From: Streptomyces dangxiongensis
GTDB taxonomy: Bacteria; Actinomycetota; Actinomycetes; Streptomycetales; Streptomycetaceae
DNA length: 64,000 nt
Direction: 5' to 3'
Assembly: GCF_003675325.1 (NCBI RefSeq)
Contig: NZ_CP033073.1
Span: 5,332,001 to 5,396,000 of the forward strand
Shown: in pieces, positions 54,332-63,305 of the stretch
How the letters are laid out: the number at the start of each line of letters is the position of its first letter
How positions within the stretch are numbered: position 1 is the stretch's first letter
The notes under the pieces: model-generated
The model's database searches: none
Told to the model about the DNA's origin: nothing
What the model saw: only the letters and a program-made list of their open reading frames with translations
Translations under genes and position numbers: made by a program

Positions 54332-57052
54332 GTGTCGGAAAACAAAGATCCCCACGCAGCGAAGTTCGTTTACGACTTCACCGAGGGCAACAAGGACCTC
54401 AAGGACCTCCTCGGTGGCAAGGGTGCCAACCTCGCCGAGATGACCAACCTGGGTCTCCCCGTCCCTCCCGGCTTCACCATCACCACGGAGGCCTGCAAGG
54501 TCTACCTGGACAGCGGTGAGGAGCCCGCGGCACTGCGTGACGAGGTGAGTGCGCACCTCGACGCCCTTGAGCAGAAGATGGGCAAGAAGCTCGGCCAGCC
54601 CGAAAACCCGCTGCTCGTCTCCGTGCGCTCCGGCGCCAAGTTCTCCATGCCCGGCATGATGGACACCGTCCTGAACATCGGCCTCTCCGACAAGTCGGTC
54701 AAGGGTCTGGCCGAGCAGGCCGGCGACGACCGCTTCGCGTGGGACTCCTACCGCCGCCTGATCCAGATGTTCGGCAAGACCGTCCTCGGCGTCGACGGCG
54801 ACCTCTTCGAGGAGGCCCTGGAGAAGGCCAAGCACGCCAAGAAGGTCACGGTCGACACCGACCTGGAGGCCGCCGACCTGAAGAAGCTGGTCGCGACCTT
54901 CAAGAAGATCGTCAAGGCGGAGGCCGGCCGGGACTTCCCGCAGGACCCGCGCGAGCAGATGGACCTCGCCATCAAGGCGGTCTTCGACTCCTGGAACGGC
55001 GACCGCGCCAAGCTGTACCGCCGCCAGGAGCGCATCCCGCACGACCTCGGCACCGCCGTCAACGTCTGCTCCATGGTCTTCGGCAACCTGGGCCCGGACT
55101 CCGGCACCGGCGTCGCCTTCACCCGCGACCCCGCCTCCGGCCACCAGGGCGTCTACGGCGACTACCTCCAGAACGCGCAGGGCGAGGACGTCGTCGCGGG
55201 CATCCGCAACACCGTCCCGCTGGCGGAGCTGGAGCAGATCGACAAGAAGTCGTACGACCAGCTCATGCAGATCATGAAGACCCTGGAGAACCACTACAAG
55301 GATCTCTGCGACATCGAGTTCACCATCGAGCGCGGCCAGCTCTGGATGCTCCAGACCCGCGTCGGCAAGCGCACCGCCGGCGCCGCCTTCCGCATCGCCA
55401 CCCAGCTCGTGGACCAGGGCCTGATCGACGAGACCGAGGCGCTCCAGCGCGTCACCGGCGCCCAGCTTGCCCAGCTTATGTTCCCGCGCTTCGACGAGCA
55501 CGCCAAGGCCGCGCAGGTCGGCCGGGGCATCGCCGCCTCGCCGGGCGCCGCGGTCGGCAAGGCCGTCTTCGACTCCTACACCGCCGTGAAGTGGTCCCGC
55601 TCCGGCGAGAAGGTCATCCTGGTCCGCCGCGAGACCAACCCCGACGACCTCGACGGCATGATCGCCGCCGAGGGCATCCTGACCTCGCGCGGCGGCAAGA
55701 CCTCCCACGCGGCGGTCGTCGCCCGCGGCATGGGCAAGACCTGTGTCTGCGGAGCCGAGGAGCTGGAGGTCGACACCAAGCGCCGCCGGATGACGGTCCC
55801 CGGCGGCCATGTGGTGGAGGAGGGCGACCTGATCTCCATCGACGGCTCGTCCGGCAAGGTCTACCTGGGCGAGGTGCCCGTCGTGCCCTCCCCGGTCGTC
55901 GAGTACTTCGAGGGCCGGATGCACCCCGGCGCCGACGACGCGGACGAGCTGGTCGAGGCGGTCCACCGCATGATGGCCTTCGCCGACCGCAAGCGCCGCC
56001 TGCGCGTACGCGCCAACGCCGACAACGCCGAGGACGCGCTGCGCGCCCGCCGCTTCGGCGCCCAGGGCATCGGCCTGTGCCGCACGGAGCACATGTTCCT
56101 CGGCGACCGCCGCGAACTGGTCGAGCGCCTGATCCTGGCGGACACGGAGGAGGAGCGCGAGGAGTCCCTCAAGGCCCTGCTGCCGCTCCAGAAGAAGGAC
56201 TTCGTGGAACTGTTCGAGGCGATGGACGGCCTGCCCGTCACCGTCCGCCTCCTCGACCCCCCGCTGCACGAGTTCCTCCCCGACATCACCGAGCTGTCGG
56301 TCCGCGTGGCCCTGGCCGAGTCCCGCCAGGAGCCGCACGAGAACGACCTGCGCCTGCTCCAGGCCGTGCACCGCCTGCACGAGCAGAACCCGATGCTGGG
56401 CCTGCGCGGCGTACGCCTCGGACTGGTTATCCCCGGCCTGTTCACCATGCAGGTCCGCGCCATCGCCGAGGCCGCGGCGGAGCGCAAGGCCGCCAAGGGC
56501 GACCCGCGCGCGGAGATCATGATCCCGCTCGTCGGCACGGTCCAGGAGCTGGAGATCGTCCGCGAGGAGGCGGACCAGGTCATCGCCGACGTCCAGGCGG
56601 CGACCGGTACGGCGCTCAGGCTGGCGATCGGCACGATGATCGAGCTGCCGCGCGCCGCGCTGACCGCCGGGCAGATCGCGGAGGCGGCCGAGTTCTTCAG
56701 CTTCGGCACCAACGACCTGACCCAGACGGTGTGGGGCTTCAGCCGCGACGACGTGGAGGCCTCCTTCTTCACCGCCTACCTGGAGAAGGGCATCTTCGGG
56801 GTCTCCCCGTTCGAGACGATCGACAGGGACGGCGTCGGCTCCCTCGTGAAGTCGGCGGCGGAAGCGGGCCGGCGCACCCGCCCCGACCTGAAGCTCGGCG
56901 TCTGCGGCGAGCACGGCGGTGACCCGGAGTCGGTGCACTTCTTCCACGAGGTCGGCCTGGACTACGTCTCGTGCTCCCCGTTCCGCATCCCGGTCGCCCG
57001 CCTGGAGGCCGGCCGCGCGGCCACACAGTCGACGGGCAGCGACCACCGCTAG
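54332..57052 (+). CDS. ppdK: Pyruvate, phosphate dikinase
   Basis: The protein is 906 residues. The nucleotide-binding domain starts VYDFTEGNKDLKDLLGGKGANLAEMTNLGLPVPPGF. The central swivel domain has the phospho-His in TSRGGKTSHAAVVARGMGK (His about 464). The C-terminal PEP/pyruvate barrel includes IGLCRTEHMFL, SFGTNDLTQTVWGFSRDD and GVCGEHGGDPESV. It interconverts pyruvate + ATP + Pi with PEP + AMP + PPi. The GTG has AAGGAG nine bases upstream; longer in-frame starts would enter the promoter region. It is monocistronic and ends at a strong hairpin. Confidence 0.96.
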   Translation: MSENKDPHAAKFVYDFTEGNKDLKDLLGGKGANLAEMTNLGLPVPPGFTITTEACKVYLDSGEEPAALRDEVSAHLDALEQKMGKKLGQPENPLLVSVRSGAKFSMPGMMDTVLNIGLSDKSVKGLAEQAGDDRFAWDSYRRLIQMFGKTVLGVDGDLFEEALEKAKHAKKVTVDTDLEAADLKKLVATFKKIVKAEAGRDFPQDPREQMDLAIKAVFDSWNGDRAKLYRRQERIPHDLGTAVNVCSMVFGNLGPDSGTGVAFTRDPASGHQGVYGDYLQNAQGEDVVAGIRNTVPLAELEQIDKKSYDQLMQIMKTLENHYKDLCDIEFTIERGQLWMLQTRVGKRTAGAAFRIATQLVDQGLIDETEALQRVTGAQLAQLMFPRFDEHAKAAQVGRGIAASPGAAVGKAVFDSYTAVKWSRSGEKVILVRRETNPDDLDGMIAAEGILTSRGGKTSHAAVVARGMGKTCVCGAEELEVDTKRRRMTVPGGHVVEEGDLISIDGSSGKVYLGEVPVVPSPVVEYFEGRMHPGADDADELVEAVHRMMAFADRKRRLRVRANADNAEDALRARRFGAQGIGLCRTEHMFLGDRRELVERLILADTEEEREESLKALLPLQKKDFVELFEAMDGLPVTVRLLDPPLHEFLPDITELSVRVALAESRQEPHENDLRLLQAVHRLHEQNPMLGLRGVRLGLVIPGLFTMQVRAIAEAAAERKAAKGDPRAEIMIPLVGTVQELEIVREEADQVIADVQAATGTALRLAIGTMIELPRAALTAGQIAEAAEFFSFGTNDLTQTVWGFSRDDVEASFFTAYLEKGIFGVSPFETIDRDGVGSLVKSAAEAGRRTRPDLKLGVCGEHGGDPESVHFFHEVGLDYVSCSPFRIPVARLEAGRAATQSTGSDHR

Positions 57053-57067
57053 GCCCGTCCGGACCCC

Positions 57068-57113
57068 GGAGCCGTCGCCGGTCCCCGACCCTCATCCGAT
57101 CGGCGACGGCTCC
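57068..57113 (+). terminator. Terminator hairpin after ppdK
   Basis: Perfect 13-base arms GGAGCCGTCGCCG and CGGCGACGGCTCC flank a 20-base loop just after the ppdK stop. Confidence 0.75.
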
Positions 57114-57130
57114 GGCACACGAAAAGAGAG

Positions 57131-57163
57131 GCGGCGGCATCCCTGTGCGGGGGGTGCCGCCGC
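57131..57163 (+). terminator. Second hairpin after ppdK
   Basis: GCGGCGGCA pairs with TGCCGCCGC over a 15-base loop, 17 bases after the first hairpin. It may reinforce termination before the sugar importer genes. Confidence 0.5.
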
Positions 57164-57306
57164 TTCGCGTGCGGTCGTCGGCCCGCACGGGCGGGCGGCG
57201 GGACGGTCCCTCCGGCGCGACACGTGCGTGCAACACCCCTTTCGTAATCGTCGTGGATGGTTGATCGTTGGGCCGTGCATCGATGACGGATGTCTGGGGG
57301 CACAGG

Positions 57307-58554
57307 ATGACGATCAGCCGCAGGACCCTGCTGGCCGCGGGTGCGGGCGCCGGACTGCTCACGGCGTGCGGGGGCAACACCGGACGCGGGGACGGTGTTT
57401 CGGGGCCGTCGCTGTCGCAGTGGTACCACCAGTACGGCGAACAGGGCACCGAGCAGGCCGTACGGCGCTACGCCGGCGCGTACCGGAAGGCGCGCGTCGA
57501 CGTGCAGTGGCGGCCGGGGAACTACGACCAGCAGACCGCCGCCGCGCTGCTCACCGCCGCCGGACCCGACGTCTTCGAGGTCAACGGGCCCACGCTGGAC
57601 CAGATCCGGGGCGGGCAGGTCGCCGACCTCACCGCCCTGCTGGAGGGCGTCAAGGACGACTTCGCGCCGGCCGCGCTCGCGCCGAAGACGTACGACGGCA
57701 GGATCTGGGCCGTCCCGCAGGTCATCGACACGCAGCTCCTCTACTACCGCAAGAGCCTGCTGAAGGACGCCGGCGTGGAGCCGCCCACCACCCTGGACGC
57801 CCTGGTCGACGCGGCACGCGCGCTCACGGACCGCAACGTCAAGGGACTGTTCCTCGGCAACGACGGGGGAGCGGGCGTGCTCGGCGGAACACCCCTGTAC
57901 GCGGCGGGACTCAGCCTCGTCACCGAGGACGGGAAGCCCGGCTTCGACGATCCCGCCGCCGCCCGCACCCTCGGCAAGCTGCACCGGCTGTACGCCGACG
58001 ACTCGCTGCTCCTGGGCGCGCCCAGCGACTGGTCCGACCCGTCCGCCCTCCTCCAGGGGCTGACCGCGATGCAGTGGTCCGGGCTGTGGGCGCTGCCGCA
58101 GGTGCGCAAGGAACTCGGCGACGACTTCGGGGTGCTGCCGTTCCCCGCGGACGGTGCCGCCGGCCGGCCCGCCGTACCCGTCGGCGCGTACGGGTCCGCC
58201 GTCAGCGCCCGCAGCGGGCACCGGGAGGCCGCCAAGGAGTACGTGAAGTGGCTGTGGGTCGAACGGACCGACTACCAACGGGACTTCGCGTTGTCGTACG
58301 GCTTCCACATCCCGGCCCGGATCTCCCTCGCGAAGAAGGCCGGCCGGCTGAGATCGGGGGCCGCCGCCGACGCCGTCCGGTTCGCCACCGACCACGGCTA
58401 CGCCCAGCCGCTGCTGTGGACCCCGGCCGGCCAGACCGCCTACCAGGACGCGCTCAGCCGGATCATCAGGAACGGCGCGGATCCCGCGCGGGAACTGAGG
58501 CCGGTCGTCGGAAAGGTGTCGGCCGAACTCGACCGGGTGAGGAAGAAGCCGTGA
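57307..58554 (+). CDS. Sugar ABC transporter substrate-binding lipoprotein
   Basis: The protein is 415 residues with a Tat-like signal and lipobox (SRRTLLAAGAGAGLLTAC). Family-1 sugar binding features follow: SLSQWYHQYGEQGTEQAVRR, GPDVFEVNGPTLDQIRGGQ, and QLLYYRKSLLKDAGVEPPTTLDAL. It should present a sugar to the two permeases encoded next; the sugar is not determined. An ATG eight codons upstream is an alternative start. Its stop overlaps the first permease start (GTGA). No ATPase gene follows, so the shared MsiK ATPase probably serves it. Confidence 0.9.
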   Translation: MTISRRTLLAAGAGAGLLTACGGNTGRGDGVSGPSLSQWYHQYGEQGTEQAVRRYAGAYRKARVDVQWRPGNYDQQTAAALLTAAGPDVFEVNGPTLDQIRGGQVADLTALLEGVKDDFAPAALAPKTYDGRIWAVPQVIDTQLLYYRKSLLKDAGVEPPTTLDALVDAARALTDRNVKGLFLGNDGGAGVLGGTPLYAAGLSLVTEDGKPGFDDPAAARTLGKLHRLYADDSLLLGAPSDWSDPSALLQGLTAMQWSGLWALPQVRKELGDDFGVLPFPADGAAGRPAVPVGAYGSAVSARSGHREAAKEYVKWLWVERTDYQRDFALSYGFHIPARISLAKKAGRLRSGAAADAVRFATDHGYAQPLLWTPAGQTAYQDALSRIIRNGADPARELRPVVGKVSAELDRVRKKP

Positions 58555-59453
58555 GGCGGTGGCGGGCACTGTGGTTCTGGGTGTTCGTCGGGCCGTTCGC
58601 CCTCGGGCTCGCCCTGTTCACGTACGTACCGCTGCTGTGGAGCGTGGCACTCAGCTTCTTCGACGCGCACAACACCGTCACGCCCACGCACTTCACCGGC
58701 CTGGACAACTACACGGCGATGCTGCGGGACCACGCCTTCCTCGACAGCCTGCGCACCTTCCTCGTCTTCACCGCCTTCATCGTGCCCGTCACCTACGGGT
58801 GCTCCCTGTCCCTGGCCCTGATGGTCAACCGGGTCCGGCGCGCCCGGGCCTTCTTCCGGTCCGTGTTCTTCCTGCCGGCCGCGTGCAGCTATGTGGTGGC
58901 CGCGCTCGTGTGGAAGATGTCCGTCTTCAGCGGGGTGCGGTTCGGGCTGGCGAACACGGTGCTGGGCTGGTTCGGCGCCGGCCCCGTCGCCTGGCTCGCC
59001 TCCCCCGACCCGCCCTGGTACTGGCTGGTCATCGTGACCGTACGGCTGTGGCTCCAGGCCGGGTTCTACATGATCCTGTTCCTCGCCGGGCTCCAGCGGA
59101 TCGACCCGGCGCTGTACGAGGCGGCGGCCGTGGACGGGGCCCGGCCCGGCTGGACCGTGCTGCGGCACATCACCCTGCCCCAGCTACGGGCCACCTCGGC
59201 CGCGGTGGTGCTGCTGCTCGTCGTCAACGCCTTCCAGGCCTTCGACGAGTTCTACAACCTGCTGTCGGACGCCCGGGGCTATCCGCCGTACGCCCGGCCG
59301 CCCCTGGTCTACCTGTACTACACCGCGCTCGGGCAGGGACAGAACCTGGGGCTCGGCAGCGCGGGCGCGGTGATCCTGGCGCTGGTCGTCGCCGTCGTCA
59401 CGGTGGGACAGGCGCGCTGGCTGAGGCTGGGAAGGACGGACGGCGATGGATGA
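58551..59453 (+). CDS. Sugar ABC transporter permease (MalF-like)
   Basis: The protein is 300 residues with about six helices. It opens LWFWVFVGPFALGLALFTYVPLLWSVALSFFD and has the EAA loop ALYEAAAVDGARPGWTVLRHITLPQL. The GTG start overlaps the binding protein's stop, with GAGGAAG upstream. It forms the membrane channel with the next gene product. Confidence 0.93.
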   Translation: MRRWRALWFWVFVGPFALGLALFTYVPLLWSVALSFFDAHNTVTPTHFTGLDNYTAMLRDHAFLDSLRTFLVFTAFIVPVTYGCSLSLALMVNRVRRARAFFRSVFFLPAACSYVVAALVWKMSVFSGVRFGLANTVLGWFGAGPVAWLASPDPPWYWLVIVTVRLWLQAGFYMILFLAGLQRIDPALYEAAAVDGARPGWTVLRHITLPQLRATSAAVVLLLVVNAFQAFDEFYNLLSDARGYPPYARPPLVYLYYTALGQGQNLGLGSAGAVILALVVAVVTVGQARWLRLGRTDGDG

Positions 59454-60279
59454 CGCCCTGGTGCGGGCCGGCCGGGCGCTGCGGCTGGTGCTGCTGATCG
59501 TCCTCGCCCTGCTCTTCCTGATCCCCTTCTACCTGCTCCTGCGCAACGGCCTGGCCGCTGAGCGGGACATCACCTCCCCGGCCTGGACGTTCTTCCCGCG
59601 GCAGGTGCGGTGGGGGAACGTCCGCGAGCTGTTCGCCGATCCGTCCGTGCCGTTCGCCCGGTCCCTGCTCAACTCCGCGCTGATCGCCGTCGCCACCACC
59701 CTGGGCACCCTGCTCCTGGCCTCCCTCGCCGGGTACGGCCTGGCCCGCATCCCCTACCGGCACGCGAACAAGGTGTTCCACGCCGTCCTGGGCACCCTGC
59801 TGGTCCCGGCGGCCGTCACCTTCGTCCCCAGCTTCGTGCTGGTGTCGTCGCTGGGCTGGATCTCCACGCTGCGGGGGCTGATCGTCCCGACGCTGTTCCC
59901 GGCGTTCGCCTGCTTCGTCTTCCGGCAGTACTTCCTCGGGTTCCCGCACGAACTGGAGGACGCGGCAGAGGTGGACGGGCTCGGGTACTGGCGGACGTAC
60001 TGGCTGGTCGTCGTGCCCAACGCCCGGCCGGTGTTCGCGGCCGTCGGGACCATCGTGTTCCTGGGGGCCTGGAACGCCTTCCTGTGGCCGCTGGTGATCG
60101 GGCAGGACCAGAACGCCTGGACGGTGCAGGTCGCCCTCTCCACGTTCACCACCGCCCAGGTCGTGCGGCTGCACGAGCTGTTCGTCGCCGCCGCCGTGTC
60201 GGTGCTGCCGCTGCTGCTGGTGTTCCTGTGCTTCCAGCGGTGGATCGTGGCGGGGGTGGAGCGCTCCGGCATCGACTGA
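59446..60279 (+). CDS. Sugar ABC transporter permease (MalG-like)
   Basis: The protein is 277 residues with six helices. It has LVLLIVLALLFLIPFYLLLRNGL near the start and the EAA loop ELEDAAEVDGLGYWRTYWLVVVPNARPVFAAVG. Its ATG overlaps the end of the first permease by eight bases. It completes a binding protein-permease-permease set without an ATPase. The convergent nirD gene follows. Confidence 0.93.
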   Translation: MDDALVRAGRALRLVLLIVLALLFLIPFYLLLRNGLAAERDITSPAWTFFPRQVRWGNVRELFADPSVPFARSLLNSALIAVATTLGTLLLASLAGYGLARIPYRHANKVFHAVLGTLLVPAAVTFVPSFVLVSSLGWISTLRGLIVPTLFPAFACFVFRQYFLGFPHELEDAAEVDGLGYWRTYWLVVVPNARPVFAAVGTIVFLGAWNAFLWPLVIGQDQNAWTVQVALSTFTTAQVVRLHELFVAAAVSVLPLLLVFLCFQRWIVAGVERSGID

Positions 60280-60333
60280 GCCGGCGAGGGCCGGCCGGAC
60301 GCGCTCCCCGGCCGGCCCGCCCCGCGCCCGCGA

Positions 60334-60699
60334 TCAGTCGAGAGACGGCGGGGCCGCCCGGACCTCGTACGTGGTCACCCGTACCGCCTCGTCGTCCAGG
60401 CACTGGCCGCCGGCCAGGTCGAAGCGCTGCTTGAGCAGCGGGGACGCCACGAACGGGCGACCCTCGTGACTGCCGGTCAGACCGCGCGAGAGGACGGCCG
60501 CGCCGGTGAAGGGGTCGCGGTTGTCGACGGCGTACAGCCGGTCCGCGCGGTCGCGGAAGACGGCCACCTGGCGGCCGTCCGGCAGCAGGGCCGCCACCCC
60601 GCGGCCCGGGACCAGCGTGCTCAGGTCGCAGACCGTGAACCAGTTGTCCGCCAGCCGGAGCTGTACCGCCAGGTCGGTCGTCTCGAGTGCCAGGGTCAT
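60334..60699 (-). CDS. nirD: Nitrite reductase small subunit
   Basis: The protein is 121 residues, of the NirD Rieske-like fold. VCDLSTLVPGRGVAALLPDGRQVAVFRD and YAVDNRDPFTGAAVLSRGLTGSHEGRPFVASPLLKQRFDLAGGQCLDDE match the family. The usual Rieske Cys/His iron ligands are absent, as is normal for NirD. It assists NirB in NAD(P)H-dependent reduction of nitrite to ammonium. Its ATG overlaps the nirB stop (ATGA). Confidence 0.94.
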   Translation of the reverse strand: MTLALETTDLAVQLRLADNWFTVCDLSTLVPGRGVAALLPDGRQVAVFRDRADRLYAVDNRDPFTGAAVLSRGLTGSHEGRPFVASPLLKQRFDLAGGQCLDDEAVRVTTYEVRAAPPSLD

Positions 60700-63305
60700 C
60701 GCTGGGCGCTTCCTTCCAGGACGTCGTCGGCGGGCCGCAGGCCGATGTTCAGCAGCGGCAGGTCGGGCTTGATCTGGTCGCGCTCGGGGACGAAGGAGAC
60801 GACCGGGTCCGGGGTGTCCGGGGCGTTCACGAAGGACACGAACCGGGCCAGCCGCTCGGGGTCGTTGACCGTCTCCGCCCACTCGTCGCGGTAGTGCGCG
60901 ACGTGCGCCCGCATGAGCTTCTCCAGCTCGTCGCAGATGCCGAGCGAGTCGCGCACCACCACGTCCCGTACGTGGTCCAGGCCGCCCGGGATCCGCTCCA
61001 GCCAGGTGCTGGTGCGCTCCAGACGGTCGGCCGTACGGATGTAGAACATCAGGAACCGGTCGATCAGACGCACCAGTTCGGCGTCGGAGAGGTCCTGGGC
61101 CAGCAGGTCGGCGTGGCGGGGGGTGGCACCGCCGTTGCCGCCGACGTACAGGTTCCAGCCGTGGGAGGTGGCGATCACCCCGAAGTCCTTCGACTGGGCC
61201 TCCGCGCACTCGCGGGCGCACCCGGACACGGCCGACTTCAGCTTGTGCGGGGACCTCAGCCCCCGGTAGCGCAGTTCCAGGTCGATCGCCATCCGCACCG
61301 AGTCCTGCACGCCGTAGCGGCACCAGGTGGAGCCCACGCAGGACTTCACCGTGCGCAGCGACTTGCCGTACGCGTGCCCGGACTCGAAGCCGGCGTCCAC
61401 CAGCCGAGCCCAGATCAGCGGCAGCTCCTCGACCCGGGCGCCGAACATGTCGATCCGCTGACCTCCGGTGATCTTCGTGTAGAGGCCGAAGTCCCGGGCG
61501 ATCTCGCCGATCACGATCAGTTTCTCGGGCGCGATCTCCCCGCCGGGGATCCGCGGCACCACCGAGTACGAGCCGTTCTTCTGGAGGTTGGCGAGGAAGT
61601 GGTCGTTGGTGTCCTGGAGGGCCGCCTGCTCGCCGTCCAGGACGTAGCCGCTGGCGCCGATCGCCGGGGCGAGCGAGGCGATGACCGAGCCGACGGCCGG
61701 CTTGCACACCTCGCAGCCGTCCCCGCCCCGGGCGTCCTCGCGGCCGTACCGGTCCAGCAGCTCCCGGTACGACGTGACACGCAGGGCGCGGACGATCTCG
61801 TACAGCTCCTCGCGGGTCTGGGGGAAGCAGCCGCACAGCCCCTTGTCGACCTCGACGCCGGACGCCTCCAGCTCGGCGGTGACGAGCTGGCCGAGGACCT
61901 TCACGCAGGAGCCGCAGCCGGTGCCGGCCCGGGTGCACTTCTTCACCTCGGGCACGGTGGTGCACGCGTGCTCGGTGACCGCGCCGCGGATGGTGCCCTT
62001 GGTGACGTTGTGGCAGGAGCAGATGACCGCGTCGTCCGGCAGCGCGGACGGGCCGAGCCGGTCCGCCGAGCCGGCGCCGGCGGGCAGCACCAGCGACTCG
62101 GGGGAGACGGGCGGCACCGAGCCGGTGAGCGCGCGCAGGGTGCCGTACGCCTCCGCGTCGCCGACCAGGACGCCGCCGAGGAGCGTGCCGTCCCGGCCGA
62201 TGACCAGCTTCTTGTACAGGCCGGCGCGGGAGTCGGAGTAGACGACGTCCAGGCAGTCCGCGGTGGTGCCGTGCGCGTCGCCGAAGGACGCCACGTCCAC
62301 GCCGAGCAGCTTCAGCTTGGTGGACAGGTCGGCGCCGGTGAAGGACGCCTCGTCCGCCGCGATCGTCGCCGCCGCGGTCTGAGCCTGCTCGTACCCGGGC
62401 GCCACCAGGCCGTACACCCGGCCGTCCGCCGCCAGCGCGCACTCGCCGATGGCGAAGACGTGCGGATCGGTGACGGTACGGCACTGCTCGTCGACCGTGA
62501 TGCCGCCGCGCTCGCCGACCGTCAGACCGCAGTCGCGGGCAAGCTGGTCGCGGGGGCGGACACCGGCGCTGAACACGACCAGGTCGGCGGCGAGTTCGGA
62601 GCCGTCGGACAGCCGCATGCCGGTGACGGCACCGGAGGCGTCCGTGACGATCTCCTGGGTGCCCACGCCGGTGTGGACCGTCAGCCCCATGTCCTCGATG
62701 GTCCGCAGGAGGGCCGCGCCGCCGCCCTCGTCGACCTGCACCGGCATCAGGCGCGGCGCGAACTCCACGATGTGGGCGTCGAGTCCGAGGCCCTTGAGGG
62801 CGCCCGCCGCCTCCAGACCGAGCAGGCCGCCGCCGACCACGGCACCCGTCGAGGCCTTCCGCCCCGCGTACTCCTCGATGGCGAGGAGGTCCTCGATGGT
62901 GCGGTAGACGAAGCAGCCGGTGGCGTCCTTGTTCGGCACCGGCGGCACGAACGGGTAGGAGCCGGTCGCCAGGACGAGGACGTCGTAGCCGACGACCAGA
63001 CCGGAGCGGGCGGTCACCCGCCGTGCCTCGCGGTCGATCGTCTCCGCCGGGTCGCCGAGGTGCAGCTCGATGCCGTGGTCCGCGAGGAACCGCTCGTCGG
63101 TCAGGGACAGGTCCTGCGGCGTCCGGCCGGAGAAGTACGAGGTGAGCTGGACGCGGTCGTACGCCGGACGTGGCTCCTCGCACAGCACGACCACGCGGTG
63201 CGTGGCGGTCAGGCCGCGCTCGGCGAGCGCTTCGAGGAAGCGCTGGCCGACCATGCCGTGGCCGACGAGCACGATCGTGGGGGTGGCCTCCGGGGTGGCG
63301 GTCAT
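60696..63305 (-). CDS. nirB: Nitrite reductase large subunit
   Basis: The protein is 869 residues. The FAD/NAD domains cover about 1-390 (VLVGHGMVGQRFLEAL, VFAIGECALAADGRVYGLVAPGYEQAQ). A BFD-like [2Fe-2S] domain is near 427-475 (ICSCHNVTKGTIRGAV ... CTRAGTGCGSC). The siroheme/[4Fe-4S] domains have CVGSTWC (about 655) and SGCARECAEAQ (about 693). It reduces nitrite to ammonium in the cytoplasm with NAD(P)H. Its ATG follows the upstream oxidoreductase stop directly (TGAATG), and nirD follows by overlap. Confidence 0.96.
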   Translation of the reverse strand: MTATPEATPTIVLVGHGMVGQRFLEALAERGLTATHRVVVLCEEPRPAYDRVQLTSYFSGRTPQDLSLTDERFLADHGIELHLGDPAETIDREARRVTARSGLVVGYDVLVLATGSYPFVPPVPNKDATGCFVYRTIEDLLAIEEYAGRKASTGAVVGGGLLGLEAAGALKGLGLDAHIVEFAPRLMPVQVDEGGGAALLRTIEDMGLTVHTGVGTQEIVTDASGAVTGMRLSDGSELAADLVVFSAGVRPRDQLARDCGLTVGERGGITVDEQCRTVTDPHVFAIGECALAADGRVYGLVAPGYEQAQTAAATIAADEASFTGADLSTKLKLLGVDVASFGDAHGTTADCLDVVYSDSRAGLYKKLVIGRDGTLLGGVLVGDAEAYGTLRALTGSVPPVSPESLVLPAGAGSADRLGPSALPDDAVICSCHNVTKGTIRGAVTEHACTTVPEVKKCTRAGTGCGSCVKVLGQLVTAELEASGVEVDKGLCGCFPQTREELYEIVRALRVTSYRELLDRYGREDARGGDGCEVCKPAVGSVIASLAPAIGASGYVLDGEQAALQDTNDHFLANLQKNGSYSVVPRIPGGEIAPEKLIVIGEIARDFGLYTKITGGQRIDMFGARVEELPLIWARLVDAGFESGHAYGKSLRTVKSCVGSTWCRYGVQDSVRMAIDLELRYRGLRSPHKLKSAVSGCARECAEAQSKDFGVIATSHGWNLYVGGNGGATPRHADLLAQDLSDAELVRLIDRFLMFYIRTADRLERTSTWLERIPGGLDHVRDVVVRDSLGICDELEKLMRAHVAHYRDEWAETVNDPERLARFVSFVNAPDTPDPVVSFVPERDQIKPDLPLLNIGLRPADDVLEGSAQR

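Noticed and set aside
54230..57046. 938-codon open frame antisense to ppdK
   Set aside because: Shadow of ppdK with no recognisable domain; composition is typical of antisense frames at this GC content.
60334..63183. 949-codon frame that appears to join a long protein to nirD
   Set aside because: Only the last 121 codons (from the ATG of MTLALETTD) are real nirD; the rest is an out-of-frame shadow of nirB.
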